Notes: generated by a model not told the origin, from the sequence alone. A DNA stretch of 64,000 nucleotides from Mycobacterium sp. (GCF_004298145.1 NZ_SCRH01000056.1:62001-126000); one strand, 5' to 3'; counted from the stretch's first letter, positions 8,824-18,491 are shown. A program made the numbers and translations.

Positions 8824-9501
8824 ATGACCCGACCGAAGACGTTGCCGGCCGTGGGGATCGCTGTGCTGGCCGCGGCGGTTTATGCGCTCATGTGGGTGGG
8901 CTACCGCCAAAACTGGAATTGGCTGTATCGCATGGACTGGTCGCTGTTGAACGGGGCACACGCCGCCGCGATCAAACACCCGTCATGGCTGCGCTTGGCC
9001 GAGTCGGTGTCATTCGTGTTGGGCCCGGGGCCGCTGGCCGTGCTGGGGATCGCGGTGACGGTGTTCGCCCTGGTGATGCGCAATCTGCGGGCCGCGCTGG
9101 TGCTGTTGTTGGCGTGCGCGCCGTGCAACGAGCTCGTGACGGCGGCGGCCAAGGCGATGGTCGACCGCCCACGGCCGTCGACCATGCTGGTCGCGGCTGC
9201 CTCGACCTCGTTTCCGTCCGGTCATGCGCTCGAAGCGACGGCCGGCCTGCTCGCGATGCTGTCCTTCGCCCTGCCGATGATGAACCGGGCGACGCGGCGC
9301 ATCGCGGTCGCCGCGGTGGCGCTGGCGGTGCCGGCGGTCGGCATCTCCCGGGTGGCGCTCAACGTGCATTACCCGTCCGACGTGCTGGCCGGCTGGTCGC
9401 TGGGATACCTGTATTTCCTGTTGTGCCTCTGGGTTTTTCATCCCCCGATCAGGCGATCCGCGAGCATCGGGGAAGCGGCGGAGCCGGCCGCGGCACGCTA
9501 A
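8824..9501 (+). CDS. PAP2-family membrane phosphatase (Rv0308-like)
   Basis: The 225-residue protein has about six hydrophobic helices and all three PAP2 phosphatase motifs: KAMVDRPRPS (motif 1, about residue 112), PSGHALE (motif 2) and SRVALNVHYPSDVLAG (motif 3, with the nucleophilic His). It likely dephosphorylates a lipid phosphate or polyprenyl pyrophosphate at the outer face of the membrane. Position and length agree with Rv0308. Confidence 0.9.
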   Translation: MTRPKTLPAVGIAVLAAAVYALMWVGYRQNWNWLYRMDWSLLNGAHAAAIKHPSWLRLAESVSFVLGPGPLAVLGIAVTVFALVMRNLRAALVLLLACAPCNELVTAAAKAMVDRPRPSTMLVAAASTSFPSGHALEATAGLLAMLSFALPMMNRATRRIAVAAVALAVPAVGISRVALNVHYPSDVLAGWSLGYLYFLLCLWVFHPPIRRSASIGEAAEPAAAR

Positions 9502-9599
9502 CGCCTTGTCGCGGTGGGCATTTGGTCACGGTGCGGTGACCTAACTGGGACTAAAGCTTTACTTGACCCTGAGAATGTTCCGGTCCGACGATGGAGTGC

Positions 9600-10259
9600 A
9601 TGCACCGACTGCTCACGTCACTGTGCGCCGCGGCGTGCGTGATTTTCGCCTCGGTGGTGTTCGCGCCGATCGGCGCCGCTGCCGGCGCCCCCTGGTTCGC
9701 GAACGCGGTCGGCAATGCGACGCAGGTGGTTTCGGTCATGAGCACCGGCGGTTCGAACGCGACAATGGAGATCTTCCAGCGCACCGGCACCGGCTGGCAG
9801 TCGCTGCGTTCGGGCATTCCCACCCACGTCGGCTCGGCGGGGATGGCGCCGCAGGCCAAAAGCGGTGTTCCGGCCACCCCGCTGGGCGTCTACAGCCTGG
9901 ACTCCGCCTTCGGCACCGCCCCGAATCCCGGTGGCGGACTGCCCTACACGCAGGTCGTCGGGCCCAATTACTGGTGGAGCGGTGACGACCACAGCGCCAC
10001 CTTCAACTCAATGCAGGTGTGCCAGAAGGCGCAGTGCCCGTTCAACACGGGCGAAAGCGAGAACCTGCAAATCCCGCAGTACAAGCACGCGGTCGTGATG
10101 GGCGTCAACAAGAACAAGGCCCCAGGCGGCGGCGCCGCGTTCTTCTTTCACACCACCGACGGCAAGCCCACCGAGGGCTGCGTGGCCGTCGACGACGCTC
10201 AGCTGGTGTCGATCATGAAATGGCTGCGGCCCGGCGCGGTCATCGCGATCACGAAGTAG
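9600..10259 (+). CDS. Exported YkuD-like L,D-transpeptidase-fold protein (Rv0309-like)
   Basis: The 219-residue precursor has a cleavable signal peptide (residues 1-29). The C-terminal part carries a YkuD-type active-site pattern: His in FFFHTTDGKP followed nine residues later by the cysteine of EGCVAVDD. This suggests a cell-wall cross-linking or esterase activity related to L,D-transpeptidases, although the family lacks the usual Ig-like modules. I chose the ATG at 9600 because it matches the 218-residue Rv0309; an in-frame ATG at 9591 is also possible. Confidence 0.85.
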   Translation: MHRLLTSLCAAACVIFASVVFAPIGAAAGAPWFANAVGNATQVVSVMSTGGSNATMEIFQRTGTGWQSLRSGIPTHVGSAGMAPQAKSGVPATPLGVYSLDSAFGTAPNPGGGLPYTQVVGPNYWWSGDDHSATFNSMQVCQKAQCPFNTGESENLQIPQYKHAVVMGVNKNKAPGGGAAFFFHTTDGKPTEGCVAVDDAQLVSIMKWLRPGAVIAITK

Positions 10260-10270
10260 CAGCCGACCGG

Positions 10271-10741
10271 TCAGTCCAGCGCGCGGCCGGGTGTCACCTT
10301 GAAGTCGATGCCCGCCAACGACATTGTCGCCTCATAGGTGCGGTCGTAGCCGGTGGCGCTGATTTTCCAGCCGTCCTCGGTGCGCCGGTATCGGTCGCGG
10401 TAGAAGGCCGCGCCGATCAGCATGAAGTGCAAGTCGGCGACGATGACCCGGTCCTGCAGGTACCAGCCACCCGAAGCCTCGTCGCCGGACACGGTGATCT
10501 CTGGGTGTGTCACCCGGTGTTCCGTAATCACCGCCGGCCCAAGCGATTTGCGCATGTAATTCACCAGGTCGACGCGGTTGGTGAAACGGTGCTCCTCGCC
10601 CACCGAGGAACCGTAGTCGCCGATGACATCCTCGGCGAGTGTGTCGGCGAAATCGTCCCAGCGCTTGGTGTCCAGCGCACGCAGATACCGGTATTTGACT
10701 TGCTTGATGGCTTCGATGTCGGCCAGTTCGTCGAGGGTCAT
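10271..10741 (-). CDS. SnoaL/NTF2-like fold protein (Rv0310c-like)
   Basis: The 156-residue protein has the SnoaL-like start (IEAIKQVKYRYLRALDTKRWDDF) and a cone-shaped alpha+beta fold pattern shared with limonene-epoxide hydrolase, scytalone dehydratase and NTF2. The reaction is unknown. It begins four bases after the stop of the TetR gene on the same strand, so the two are probably cotranscribed, with the TetR gene first. A start at 10759 is possible but would overlap the TetR gene. Confidence 0.82.
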   Translation of the reverse strand: MTLDELADIEAIKQVKYRYLRALDTKRWDDFADTLAEDVIGDYGSSVGEEHRFTNRVDLVNYMRKSLGPAVITEHRVTHPEITVSGDEASGGWYLQDRVIVADLHFMLIGAAFYRDRYRRTEDGWKISATGYDRTYEATMSLAGIDFKVTPGRALD

Positions 10742-10745
10742 CCCG

Positions 10746-11366
10746 TCATTGCAGCACACGGGTGACCATGTCGATCAGGGCGCGCCGTTCCAGGCTCCAG
10801 TCGACCGTCGTCCCGATGACCATCTGCGCCAGCACCACACCCCGCAGCGTCGCCCAAATCACCTCGGCCACACCGGCATTGGCCGGGTCGGTGGTGATCA
10901 GCCGGCCGAGCTGGCCGATCGCGGAGTTCATTTCGAGCAGGTGCCGCCGCGACGACTCACCCAGGCCGCCGCGGGTCGCCCGCAGGATCTCGAACGCCGC
11001 CATCGACGTCGGACTGCTGTAGCAGCTCCACGCGGTGTCGATGACGACTTCGATCCGCTCGTGCAGCGGCAACGCGCTGACATCGGCCGACGACAGGCTC
11101 TCCACCAGCCTGGCCACCCCGTCGTCCACCACGGCCATCAGCAGGCTGTTGCGGTCGCCGAAGTGATATTGGATGACCCCCCACGTCACCCCCGCGCGTT
11201 CGGCCACGTGCTTGGCGGTCGCGGCGGCGAAGCCCTCCTCGATGATGCAGCGGACCGTCTCGTCGATGATTTTCGCCCGGGTGTCATCGCCGCGCTTGCG
11301 CGGCGCGGTGGTTCGCCTGGTGGGAGCGGCCGGGCGCCCGGGAGGCTGGCCTGCGACAATGGACAT
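10746..11366 (-). CDS. TetR-family transcriptional regulator
   Basis: The 206-residue protein has an N-terminal basic stretch and a TetR HTH at about residues 30-75 (AKIIDETVRCIIEEG, then AERAGVTWGVIQYHFGD). The C-terminal ligand domain ends in TRVLQ. It is divergent from the Rv0311-like gene with only 39 bases between them, so it probably controls itself, the downstream SnoaL-like gene and possibly the divergent gene. From memory H37Rv has no regulator between Rv0310c and Rv0311, so this looks like a local insertion or a loss in M. tuberculosis. Confidence 0.85.
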   Translation of the reverse strand: MSIVAGQPPGRPAAPTRRTTAPRKRGDDTRAKIIDETVRCIIEEGFAAATAKHVAERAGVTWGVIQYHFGDRNSLLMAVVDDGVARLVESLSSADVSALPLHERIEVVIDTAWSCYSSPTSMAAFEILRATRGGLGESSRRHLLEMNSAIGQLGRLITTDPANAGVAEVIWATLRGVVLAQMVIGTTVDWSLERRALIDMVTRVLQ

Positions 11367-11405
11367 TGTTGACTTTATAACATAGTCGAGTCTATTTTTT
11401 AAGAC
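11367..11405. promoter_or_regulatory. Divergent promoter region with AT-rich dyad
   Basis: These 39 bases separate the divergent TetR and Rv0311-like genes and are much more AT-rich than their surroundings. They include an imperfect dyad with arms ATAG and CTAT at 11382-11395 and GACT/AGTC half-sites nearby. This is a plausible TetR autoregulatory operator overlapping both promoters; it is inferred from position only. Confidence 0.4.
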
Positions 11406-12632
11406 GTGGCCCAATCCCCGTATGCGCGTTTGTCCCGTTCCGAGCTCGCCGTCCTGCTCCCCGAACTGCTGCTGATCGGGCAGATGATCGATCGCTCCGG
11501 CATGGCGTGGTGCATCAGTTCGTTCGGCCGGGACGACATGGTGCAGATCGCCATCGAGGAGTGGTCGGCCGCCAGCCCCGTCTACACCCGGCGCATGCAA
11601 CGGGCGCTGAACTACGAGGGCAACGATGTGCCCACCATTTTCAAGGGCCTGCAACTCGATATCGGCGCCCCGCCGCAATTCATGGATTTCCGCTACACCG
11701 TGTATGACCGCTGGCACGGTCAATTCGAGCTGGCGTCCTGCGGCGCGCTGCTCGATGTCGAGCCGATGGGGCCGGACTACGTCTTCGGGATGTGTCACAC
11801 CATCGAGGACCCGACCTTCGACGCCACCGCGGTGGCGACAAATCCGCGCGCGCAGTGCCGGCCGATCCACCGGCCGCCGCGCGAGCCGGCCGACCGAAAG
11901 CCGCACTGCGCGTGGTCGGTGATCATCGAAGAGTCCTATCCCGAGGCCCAGGCCATTCCGGAACTCGACATCGTGCTTCAAACACGCGCTGCCAGTTGGG
12001 AACTCGATCCCATCGATTCCTCCGATGAGGGGATGGCGGACTATTCCGGGCCGCTGCTGGCCGATCTGGACTTCGGCGCGTTCTCGCACTCGGCCCTGGT
12101 GCGGATGGCCGACGAGGTCTGCCTGCAGATGCACCTGCTGTATCTGTCTTTCGTCATCGCGGTGCGCAAGCGCGCGGCCGACGATGCCGAAGCCCTGTCG
12201 ATCTGCACCCGCGGCCTGATCGGCGTGGCCGGGCTTGCCGCTGAGCGGATCCACCGCGCGATAGGGTCCCCCGGCGGCATCGACGGACTGCTGCGGGTCC
12301 TCGACTTGCACCCGCTGCTCAATCCCGCGGGCTATGTCGTGTCGGAAATCGCGGGCGAGCGGCTGATGGTCCACCGGTCACCGGCGCACGACGACGCCGC
12401 CTGGATCTCACTGTGCTCGCCGGAATCGGCGCAACCGCTGCAGGCGATCGCCACCGCGGTCAACCCGCGCATCGCGGTTCACGTCAGCGGCACCGACACC
12501 GACTGGACCGCCGAGTTCGCCGAAACCGACACCGCGGCCGCCGAACTGCCGGAGGTGTCGGTGACCAAGGTCAGCGGCGGTTCGACATTCCAGTTCGAAG
12601 CGAGGCGATCGCTGCCGCTCACCGTGGTGTGA
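11406..12632 (+). CDS. Conserved hypothetical protein (Rv0311-like)
   Basis: The 408-residue protein starts at a GTG 39 bases from the divergent TetR gene. Length and neighbourhood match Rv0311 (409 residues). It has no signal peptide or membrane helix; it holds two cysteines in PRAQCRPIH and KPHCAWSV and an alpha-helical central part. No catalytic motif is recognisable, and the biochemical role is unknown. Confidence 0.82.
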   Translation: MAQSPYARLSRSELAVLLPELLLIGQMIDRSGMAWCISSFGRDDMVQIAIEEWSAASPVYTRRMQRALNYEGNDVPTIFKGLQLDIGAPPQFMDFRYTVYDRWHGQFELASCGALLDVEPMGPDYVFGMCHTIEDPTFDATAVATNPRAQCRPIHRPPREPADRKPHCAWSVIIEESYPEAQAIPELDIVLQTRAASWELDPIDSSDEGMADYSGPLLADLDFGAFSHSALVRMADEVCLQMHLLYLSFVIAVRKRAADDAEALSICTRGLIGVAGLAAERIHRAIGSPGGIDGLLRVLDLHPLLNPAGYVVSEIAGERLMVHRSPAHDDAAWISLCSPESAQPLQAIATAVNPRIAVHVSGTDTDWTAEFAETDTAAAELPEVSVTKVSGGSTFQFEARRSLPLTVV

Positions 12633-12787
12633 GCCGAACGCACTTTGTCAAGGGGTCGGCGGTACCACTTCGGTGACGCAACCGCATCGACCGTATACCG
12701 ATGATGTTGCAACCCATCGGCTTTGGGCGTGTCCGCGGCTAAGGTTGACGCTGGCCACCGACCCCTATAGACGAAGGTTTTCGCTCT

Positions 12788-14746
12788 ATGTACGACCCAC
12801 TGGGGTTGTCGATCGGGACCACGAACCTGATCGCTGCGCGTAATGGAAGCCCACCGGTTGCTCGCCGCTGCGTGCTCACCCTTTACCCGCACTGTGCACC
12901 GAAAATCGGTGTGCTCGAAGAGGATCCACCCCTAGCCGAGCCCGGTGTACCGATGAAGGGCTTCATCGAGCGCATCGGCGATTCGGTCGCGCTGGTGTCG
13001 CCCGACGGTTCCGCGCATGACCCGGAGCTGCTGACGGTGGAGGCCCTGGATGCGATGGTGTTCGCCGCGGGCGCCGACGCGGCGTGCTCGGAGATCTCCA
13101 TCGCGGTTCCCGCGCACTGGAAACCCGGCACGGTGCAGGCGCTGCGCGACGCTTTGCGGACCCATGTGGGGTTTGTCCGAAGCGGGATGGCGCCCCGCCT
13201 GGTCTCGGATGCGATCGCGTCGGTGACCGCGGTGAAATCCGAGCTCGGCCTGCCCGACGAGGGCGTGGTCGGGCTGCTCGACTTCGGCGGCAGCGGCACC
13301 TCGGCCACGTTGGTGAACATCGCCGGGGATTTCGAACTCGTCGGCGCCACAATGCGGTACGCGGCGTTGTCCGGAGAAGAGATCGACCAGGAGCTGCAGC
13401 TGCGCGCCTTCGAGGAACTGGGCCGCGGCAGCGGCCTCGACCCGGGCAGCACCGCGGCCGTCGGGCAGCTCGGCGAACTCAGGGAACAGTGCCGGGCGGC
13501 CAAGGAGCGGCTATCGGTCGACATGGCCACCGACATCGCCGCCGAGCTGGGCGGGCGCAGTTGCAGCCTGACATTGACGCAGGACGACCTCGAAGAGCTG
13601 ATCCAGGATCGGCTGACCGGCTTCATCTATGCCTTCGACGACATGCTGGTGCGCTACCGCACGAGCTGGTCCGACCTTGCGGCGGTGGTCACGGTCGGTG
13701 GCGGGGCGCGCATTCCGCTTGTGACCGAACGACTTTCGATGCACGGGCGCACCCCGATCCTGACACCGTCGCAACCGGCGTCCGCGGCGGCCTGCGGGGC
13801 GCTGATCCTGGCTTCCCGCGGGGGAGAGCTGGATCTGCGGACCCGTACATCGATCGGGCTGCTCGCGGCCGCCGAAACCGTCGGCGACGTCGTCGACCTC
13901 GGTGCGGGCGACGTGCTGGTGATCGACGACGAGGCGCTCACGGATCGCGAATTGGCGTGGTCGCAAACCGATGATCCCGGCGACCTGCGGATGCGGTTCG
14001 GCGGCGAAACCTACGACGAAGACGGCCCGGCGGGCTGGTCCATGCGGCTCAGCGTCATCGAGGCCCCGCGGGAACGCCGGCCCTGGCTGCGCCTGCGGTT
14101 CTCCCAGTTGATCATCGGCATGTCCGCGTTGGTCGCCATGACGGCGGTCGGCGGGGTGGCCTACACGCTGACCGGGATAGAAAACCGTCAGGCCCCGCCG
14201 GCGCCGGCCGTCAGCCCGGCCGCGCCACGTCCGGCCGCACCGCCGCCCACCGCGGTGCCGCCGTCCCCGGCGCCCCCTCCGCCCAGCGCGCAACCGCTCC
14301 CCAGTCCGCCGCCACCGCCGCCCGAACCACCGCCGTCGCCGCCACCGCCACCGCCTCCGGTCGTGGTGACCACGGCGCCGCCGGCGCCGGTCTACACCCC
14401 GAGGCACACGGCGCCACCGACGACGGCCTCGCCGCCGCAGCCAACGGTCACCACGACGGTGCCTGTGACGACTCAGCCGCCGACGGTCACGACGACACCG
14501 CCGCCTCCCCTCACGAGTGAGACGCCGGCCACCACCAGCACCACGACGACGGTGCCGATGACGACGGAGTGGATCCACGTTCCGCTGCTGCCGGTACCGA
14601 TACCGATCCAGGTGCCCCAGAAGCAGGCTCCCGCCACTCCGCAGTATCCGGCGAACGAGTATCCGCAGTATCAGCCGTATCCGGGGAACGAGTATCCGCA
14701 GTATCCCGGGAGCTCCCAGAATCCGTACCTGGGCCCGGGTTACTAG
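12788..14746 (+). CDS. Hsp70-like ATPase-domain membrane protein with Pro/Thr-rich tail (Rv0312-like)
   Basis: The 652-residue protein has an N-terminal Hsp70/actin-type nucleotide-binding domain: phosphate-1 LGLSIGTTNL (residue 5), phosphate-2 GLLDFGGSGTSATLV (about 160) and adenosine motif VVTVGGGARIPLV (about 300). There is no Hsp70 substrate domain. One transmembrane helix near residues 438-458 is followed by an outward Pro/Thr-rich tail ending in Tyr-Pro repeats (NEYPQY twice). The layout implies a cytoplasmic ATP-binding sensor coupled to an envelope-spanning rod. It heads a cluster with the DUF7159-type gene and the Rv0313-like gene. Confidence 0.85.
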   Translation: MYDPLGLSIGTTNLIAARNGSPPVARRCVLTLYPHCAPKIGVLEEDPPLAEPGVPMKGFIERIGDSVALVSPDGSAHDPELLTVEALDAMVFAAGADAACSEISIAVPAHWKPGTVQALRDALRTHVGFVRSGMAPRLVSDAIASVTAVKSELGLPDEGVVGLLDFGGSGTSATLVNIAGDFELVGATMRYAALSGEEIDQELQLRAFEELGRGSGLDPGSTAAVGQLGELREQCRAAKERLSVDMATDIAAELGGRSCSLTLTQDDLEELIQDRLTGFIYAFDDMLVRYRTSWSDLAAVVTVGGGARIPLVTERLSMHGRTPILTPSQPASAAACGALILASRGGELDLRTRTSIGLLAAAETVGDVVDLGAGDVLVIDDEALTDRELAWSQTDDPGDLRMRFGGETYDEDGPAGWSMRLSVIEAPRERRPWLRLRFSQLIIGMSALVAMTAVGGVAYTLTGIENRQAPPAPAVSPAAPRPAAPPPTAVPPSPAPPPPSAQPLPSPPPPPPEPPPSPPPPPPPVVVTTAPPAPVYTPRHTAPPTTASPPQPTVTTTVPVTTQPPTVTTTPPPPLTSETPATTSTTTTVPMTTEWIHVPLLPVPIPIQVPQKQAPATPQYPANEYPQYQPYPGNEYPQYPGSSQNPYLGPGY

Positions 14747-14890
14747 CGTCCTTCCTGCTGAGGCAGTCCGCCTGCGCGGCTTACCGCGCACGGGTAGCGT
14801 GGTGTCACCAAGTTCGGATGGGGATTTGCCCCGTCATGCCCTTGCGGAGGGCTTCCCCCGCGGGCACCAAGAAGACCTTGGAGGCGTTAC

Positions 14891-16273
14891 GTGGACATCG
14901 TGCTTGGGGTGTCGATGGCTCCCAGGACGGTCCGCCTGGTAGCGATCGAAGGCCAAGACGCCGACGGTGTGACCGTCGAACAAGAAGAGTTCGAGGTTGG
15001 CGCCGCCGGCGATGCGGCGGCTCATGCCGTCGATCGGGTGATCGACGCCATCGGCGGCACCCGCGAGGGAGTGATCGAGGGCGGCCACCGGTTGAGCTCC
15101 ACCGGGGTTACCTGGGCGAACCCCGCCGACGTCGCCGCGCTGCGGGAGGCGATCAACGCCAGCGACCTCGGCAACGTGATGCTGGTCGCGCCGTTGCTGG
15201 CGGCGGCAGCGTTGGCGCAGACGGTGGGCGCGGCCCTCGCGTACGAGCACATCGCGATGCTGTTCGTCGAGTCCGGGAGCGCGACGCTGGCCGTCGTTGA
15301 GGTCGCCAACGGTTCCATCGTCGATCTGCACCGGCGCCGGATCACCGTCGCCCCCGGCGGCGCGGCGGCCGCCGAGTTGGCGTCGATGGTCGCCGGCCTT
15401 GATGCGGGCGGGTCCGGGGCGGACGGCGTGTTCCTGGTCGGCTGCGGAACCGACATCGTTTCACTGAAGCCCACGATCGAGGCGGCGACCTCGCTGCGGG
15501 TCACCGGCCCGGAGGAGCCGGACATGGCGCTGGCCCGCGGGGCCGCGCTGGCGTCGGCGAACGCGCCGCTGTTCGCGTCGTCGACGGCGGCCCTGGCCTA
15601 CGCGCTGGACCCGGGCACCGGGGAACTGAGCCCGCCGGGGCTCAGCCCGACCTACCTCGACATGTGGGGCAATACCGGGACGGGTGGCACCGGCGTCCGG
15701 GCCTACAGCGCCCTGGCCGACGAAGACGAGATGGCCCCGCGCCCGCGCCGCAGCCGGGCCATGCTGCTGGCCGGCAGTGCCCTGGCCGGTGTCGCCGCGG
15801 TGATAGCCGGGGTGGTGCTGGTGACGCTGACGTCGGATCAGCCGACGCGGCAGAGTGGGCACAATTCGGGCGTCAGCGTTGCCACCCCGGGGATCCAGCT
15901 GCCGGCCCCACCGCCGAGCAACCCGCCGCAAGCGCAGTTGCCCGCCCCGAGCACGCCCCCGCCGGCGCCCGCACCCACCCCGGAGGTGGCCGCCCCCGCG
16001 CCCGCCCCCGCGCCGGTAGCGCAGGCACCGCAGACGACGGCCACTTCGGCGCCCCCGGCGCCGGTCCATCGCGCCCCGACCCGGCAGACGCCGCAGTACG
16101 TGCCGCAGCCTGTCGAGCAGGCGGCGCCGCCCCCGCCCGCCGCACCGCCGCCCGCGCCCCCGCCCGCCGCGCCGCCGCCGCCCGCCCAGCCGCCGGTGAC
16201 CATGTACCTGCACTTCCCGTTCGTCACGGTGCCCATCCCGATCAACCCGCCGCCGCCCCCGCCGGGCCCCTAG
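14891..16273 (+). CDS. DUF7159-type membrane protein, degenerate Hsp70/actin-like domain plus Pro-rich tail (copy 1)
   Basis: The 460-residue protein opens with DIVLGVSMAPRTVRLVAIEG, a phosphate-1-like strand-turn-strand, and contains a phosphate-2-like strand (MLFVESGSATLAVVEV) and an adenosine-like motif (VFLVGCGTDIVSLKP, then DMALARGAALASA). A transmembrane helix near residues 291-315 leads into about 140 residues of Pro/Ala repeats. There is no signal peptide, so the tail should face outward. The start is a GTG after TTGGAGG. Catalytic acids of true ATPases are not evident, so nucleotide hydrolysis is doubtful. Four paralogues lie at 45298-51604. Confidence 0.8.
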   Translation: MDIVLGVSMAPRTVRLVAIEGQDADGVTVEQEEFEVGAAGDAAAHAVDRVIDAIGGTREGVIEGGHRLSSTGVTWANPADVAALREAINASDLGNVMLVAPLLAAAALAQTVGAALAYEHIAMLFVESGSATLAVVEVANGSIVDLHRRRITVAPGGAAAAELASMVAGLDAGGSGADGVFLVGCGTDIVSLKPTIEAATSLRVTGPEEPDMALARGAALASANAPLFASSTAALAYALDPGTGELSPPGLSPTYLDMWGNTGTGGTGVRAYSALADEDEMAPRPRRSRAMLLAGSALAGVAAVIAGVVLVTLTSDQPTRQSGHNSGVSVATPGIQLPAPPPSNPPQAQLPAPSTPPPAPAPTPEVAAPAPAPAPVAQAPQTTATSAPPAPVHRAPTRQTPQYVPQPVEQAAPPPPAAPPPAPPPAAPPPPAQPPVTMYLHFPFVTVPIPINPPPPPPGP

Positions 16274-16350
16274 GACGTGGCCAGCACCTGGCACCCGCGC
16301 TCGGCCGAGTGCACACTGGGCAATGACGGCACGCACTCCAAGGAGGTCGG

Positions 16351-16737
16351 ATGGGCGAGCACGGTGGGTTCGGATTCGACCCCGATGAGTTCGATCGAAT
16401 GATCCGCGAAGGCAGCGAAGGGCTGCGCGACGTGTTCGAGCGCGTCGGCAGGTTCGTCGCCGCTCCCGGCGCCCGGGCGGGCTGGTCAACGATTTTCGAG
16501 GACCTGTCGCGGCGCCCCCGCCCCGCGCCCGAGACCGCCGGCGAAGCCGGCGAGGGCGTGTGGGCCATCTACACCGTGGACGCCGACGGCGGTGCGCACG
16601 TCGAACAGGTCTATGCGAGCGAACTCGACGCGTTGCGGGCGAACAAGGACAACCTCGATCCGAAACGCAAAGTGCGTTTCCTGCCCTACGGCATCGCGGT
16701 CAGCGTCCTCGATGACGATTCCGAAGAGCCCTCGTAG
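16351..16737 (+). CDS. Conserved hypothetical protein (Rv0313-like)
   Basis: A 128-residue soluble acidic protein, the same length as Rv0313. It has an N-terminal helical part (FDPDEFDRMIREGSEGLRDV) and a C-terminal beta part (VWAIYTVDADGGAHVEQVYA). The ATG follows an AAGGAGG site. It probably belongs to the same transcription unit as the upstream DUF7159-type gene 77 bases away. No function is known to me. Confidence 0.82.
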   Translation: MGEHGGFGFDPDEFDRMIREGSEGLRDVFERVGRFVAAPGARAGWSTIFEDLSRRPRPAPETAGEAGEGVWAIYTVDADGGAHVEQVYASELDALRANKDNLDPKRKVRFLPYGIAVSVLDDDSEEPS

Positions 16738-16751
16738 CAGTCGTTTTCGGC

Positions 16752-17414
16752 TCAGCCCTGCGCGACGACGTTCGATTCACCGGAGTTGCTGATCTTCGGC
16801 GTGCCCGAGTGGTAGGTCACCTTGTTGTTGAAGCCGGAGGCGGTGATGGCGTCGACGGCCTCGATGGTGATCGCGTTTTGCACCCCGGAGACCGACAGGC
16901 TGGCGCAATGCCCGGAGATCAGCACCGTGTTGGAGACCCCGCTGACGCTGACGATGTTGTCGTTGCAGGCGATGGTCCGGTTCTCGTTGATGCCGGCCAC
17001 GCTGAGCTGGGTGCCCCGCGGCGCGGCGGGCGAGGTCGACGGCGGTGTTCGCCGGGAGGTCGACGGGCCAAGGCTCGTCGGGATGCTCGGCGGCGAGGTG
17101 ATGAAGGACTTCACCCCGGAAATCCGGTGTGCGGCAAAGGTGGCGATGCCCCCCGCGAGCGCGACCACGCCGATGGCGACGACCGTGCCCAGCATCCACC
17201 AGACGCGGTTGCTCGAGCGCCGTGGCGCGGGCGGTCCGGGAATGGGGCCGCCGAAGGTCCACGGGGCGGGCGGCGGGGGCGGGGCGCCCGCCGGACCGGG
17301 CGGATAACCCCGGCCGGTGGGCTGGGCGCTGCCCTGTTCCGATGCCCACGCCGACTCGGCGAGCGGGCGCTCGAGTTCCCGGATCCGCTCCTCCGGGTCA
17401 TCGTTTGCTGGCAT
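16752..17414 (-). CDS. DUF3060-type membrane-anchored protein (Rv0314c-like)
   Basis: The 220-residue protein, same length as Rv0314c, has a Pro-rich cytoplasmic N-terminus, one transmembrane helix near residues 72-95 and an outward C-terminal domain of repeated short beta strands with alternating Ser/Val/Asn (VSVSGVSNTVLISGHCASLS), the DUF3060 pattern. Two cysteines (ACNDN and GHCAS) may form a disulfide. It is convergent with the Rv0313-like gene and divergent from the oxidoreductase gene. Confidence 0.82.
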   Translation of the reverse strand: MPANDDPEERIRELERPLAESAWASEQGSAQPTGRGYPPGPAGAPPPPPAPWTFGGPIPGPPAPRRSSNRVWWMLGTVVAIGVVALAGGIATFAAHRISGVKSFITSPPSIPTSLGPSTSRRTPPSTSPAAPRGTQLSVAGINENRTIACNDNIVSVSGVSNTVLISGHCASLSVSGVQNAITIEAVDAITASGFNNKVTYHSGTPKISNSGESNVVAQG

Positions 17415-17471
17415 GCATTGAATATGCCATTCGCTTCTGTGTTTTCGGCCCGTTCGGTAGTTTTTAGGATC

Positions 17472-18491
17472 GTGCCCGATTTGCCGAACCGCCAGGTGCT
17501 GTTGCGTCGTCGCCCGTCCGGGCTGGTCCGGCCGGACGACACGGAAATGGTCAGCACGGCCGCGCCCCAGCCCGCCGAGGGGGAGGCGCTGCTGCGCACC
17601 ACCTATGTCGGCATCGACGCGGCCGCCCGCACCTGGCTCGACGACCAGCCCAGCTACCTTCCGCCGGTGCAGCTGGGTGACGTCATCCGGGCGGCCGGCA
17701 TCGGCGAGGTGGTCGCGTCGCGGTGTGACGCCTTCGCCGTCGGCGACGTCGTCACCACGCTGACCGGGTTTCAGGAATACGTGATCATCCGCGACGACAT
17801 TTTCAGCACACCGATCCCGGGCGAGGACGACCAGCTGGCGATCATGTCGGTGTACGGGCCGACCGGCGCCACCGCCTATTTCGGGATGACCGACATCGGC
17901 CGGCCGCAGCCCGGGGAGACGGTCGTGGTCTCGGCGGCCGCGGGGGCCACCGGATCGGTCGCCGGGCAAATCGCCAAGATCGCCGGCGCCCGGGTGGTGG
18001 GCATCGCGGGCGGCCCGCAGAAATGTCGCGCGGTGGTGGAGGACTTCGGCTTCGACGCGTGCATCGACTACAAGAACGAGGACATCGCGGCGGCGCTGAA
18101 AAAGCATTGCCCGCAACGGGTCGACGTCTACTTCGACAACGTGGGCGGGCCCATCCTCAACGCCGTGCTGGGCCGGCTGGCCTCCCACGCGCGCGTCGTG
18201 CTGTGCGGCGTCATCTCCAGCTACCTGACCGGCGACCATCCGGGGCCCGCCAACTATGTGAACCTGTTGTCCAGGACCGCGCTGATGCAGGGGTTCAACG
18301 CGCTGGACCAGTGGGGCCGCTTCGACGAGGCGTTCGCCGCGCTGCGTGGATGGGCGGCCGAGGGCCGACTTCACCACCGGCAGACCATCTTTGAGGGCAT
18401 CGACTCCTGTGTCGACGCCCTCAACGGCCTGTTCACCGGCGTCAACGTCGGCAAGACGCTGGTCAGGCTCAGCGAACCCGGCGCGCGTTGA
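17472..18491 (+). CDS. NADP-dependent MDR-family oxidoreductase (zinc-independent, PTGR/CurA-like)
   Basis: The 339-residue protein has the N-terminal pattern of leukotriene-B4-dehydrogenase/CurA-type reductases (VPDLPNRQVLLRRRPSG) and a Rossmann motif AAAGATGSVAGQIAK near residue 155, followed by GIAGGPQKC and FDNVGGPILN. Zinc ligands are lacking. Such enzymes reduce the alkenal/alkenone double bond with NADPH. The GTG start is preferred over an upstream ATG at 17424 because of family length. It is divergent from the DUF3060 gene. Confidence 0.88.
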   Translation: MPDLPNRQVLLRRRPSGLVRPDDTEMVSTAAPQPAEGEALLRTTYVGIDAAARTWLDDQPSYLPPVQLGDVIRAAGIGEVVASRCDAFAVGDVVTTLTGFQEYVIIRDDIFSTPIPGEDDQLAIMSVYGPTGATAYFGMTDIGRPQPGETVVVSAAAGATGSVAGQIAKIAGARVVGIAGGPQKCRAVVEDFGFDACIDYKNEDIAAALKKHCPQRVDVYFDNVGGPILNAVLGRLASHARVVLCGVISSYLTGDHPGPANYVNLLSRTALMQGFNALDQWGRFDEAFAALRGWAAEGRLHHRQTIFEGIDSCVDALNGLFTGVNVGKTLVRLSEPGAR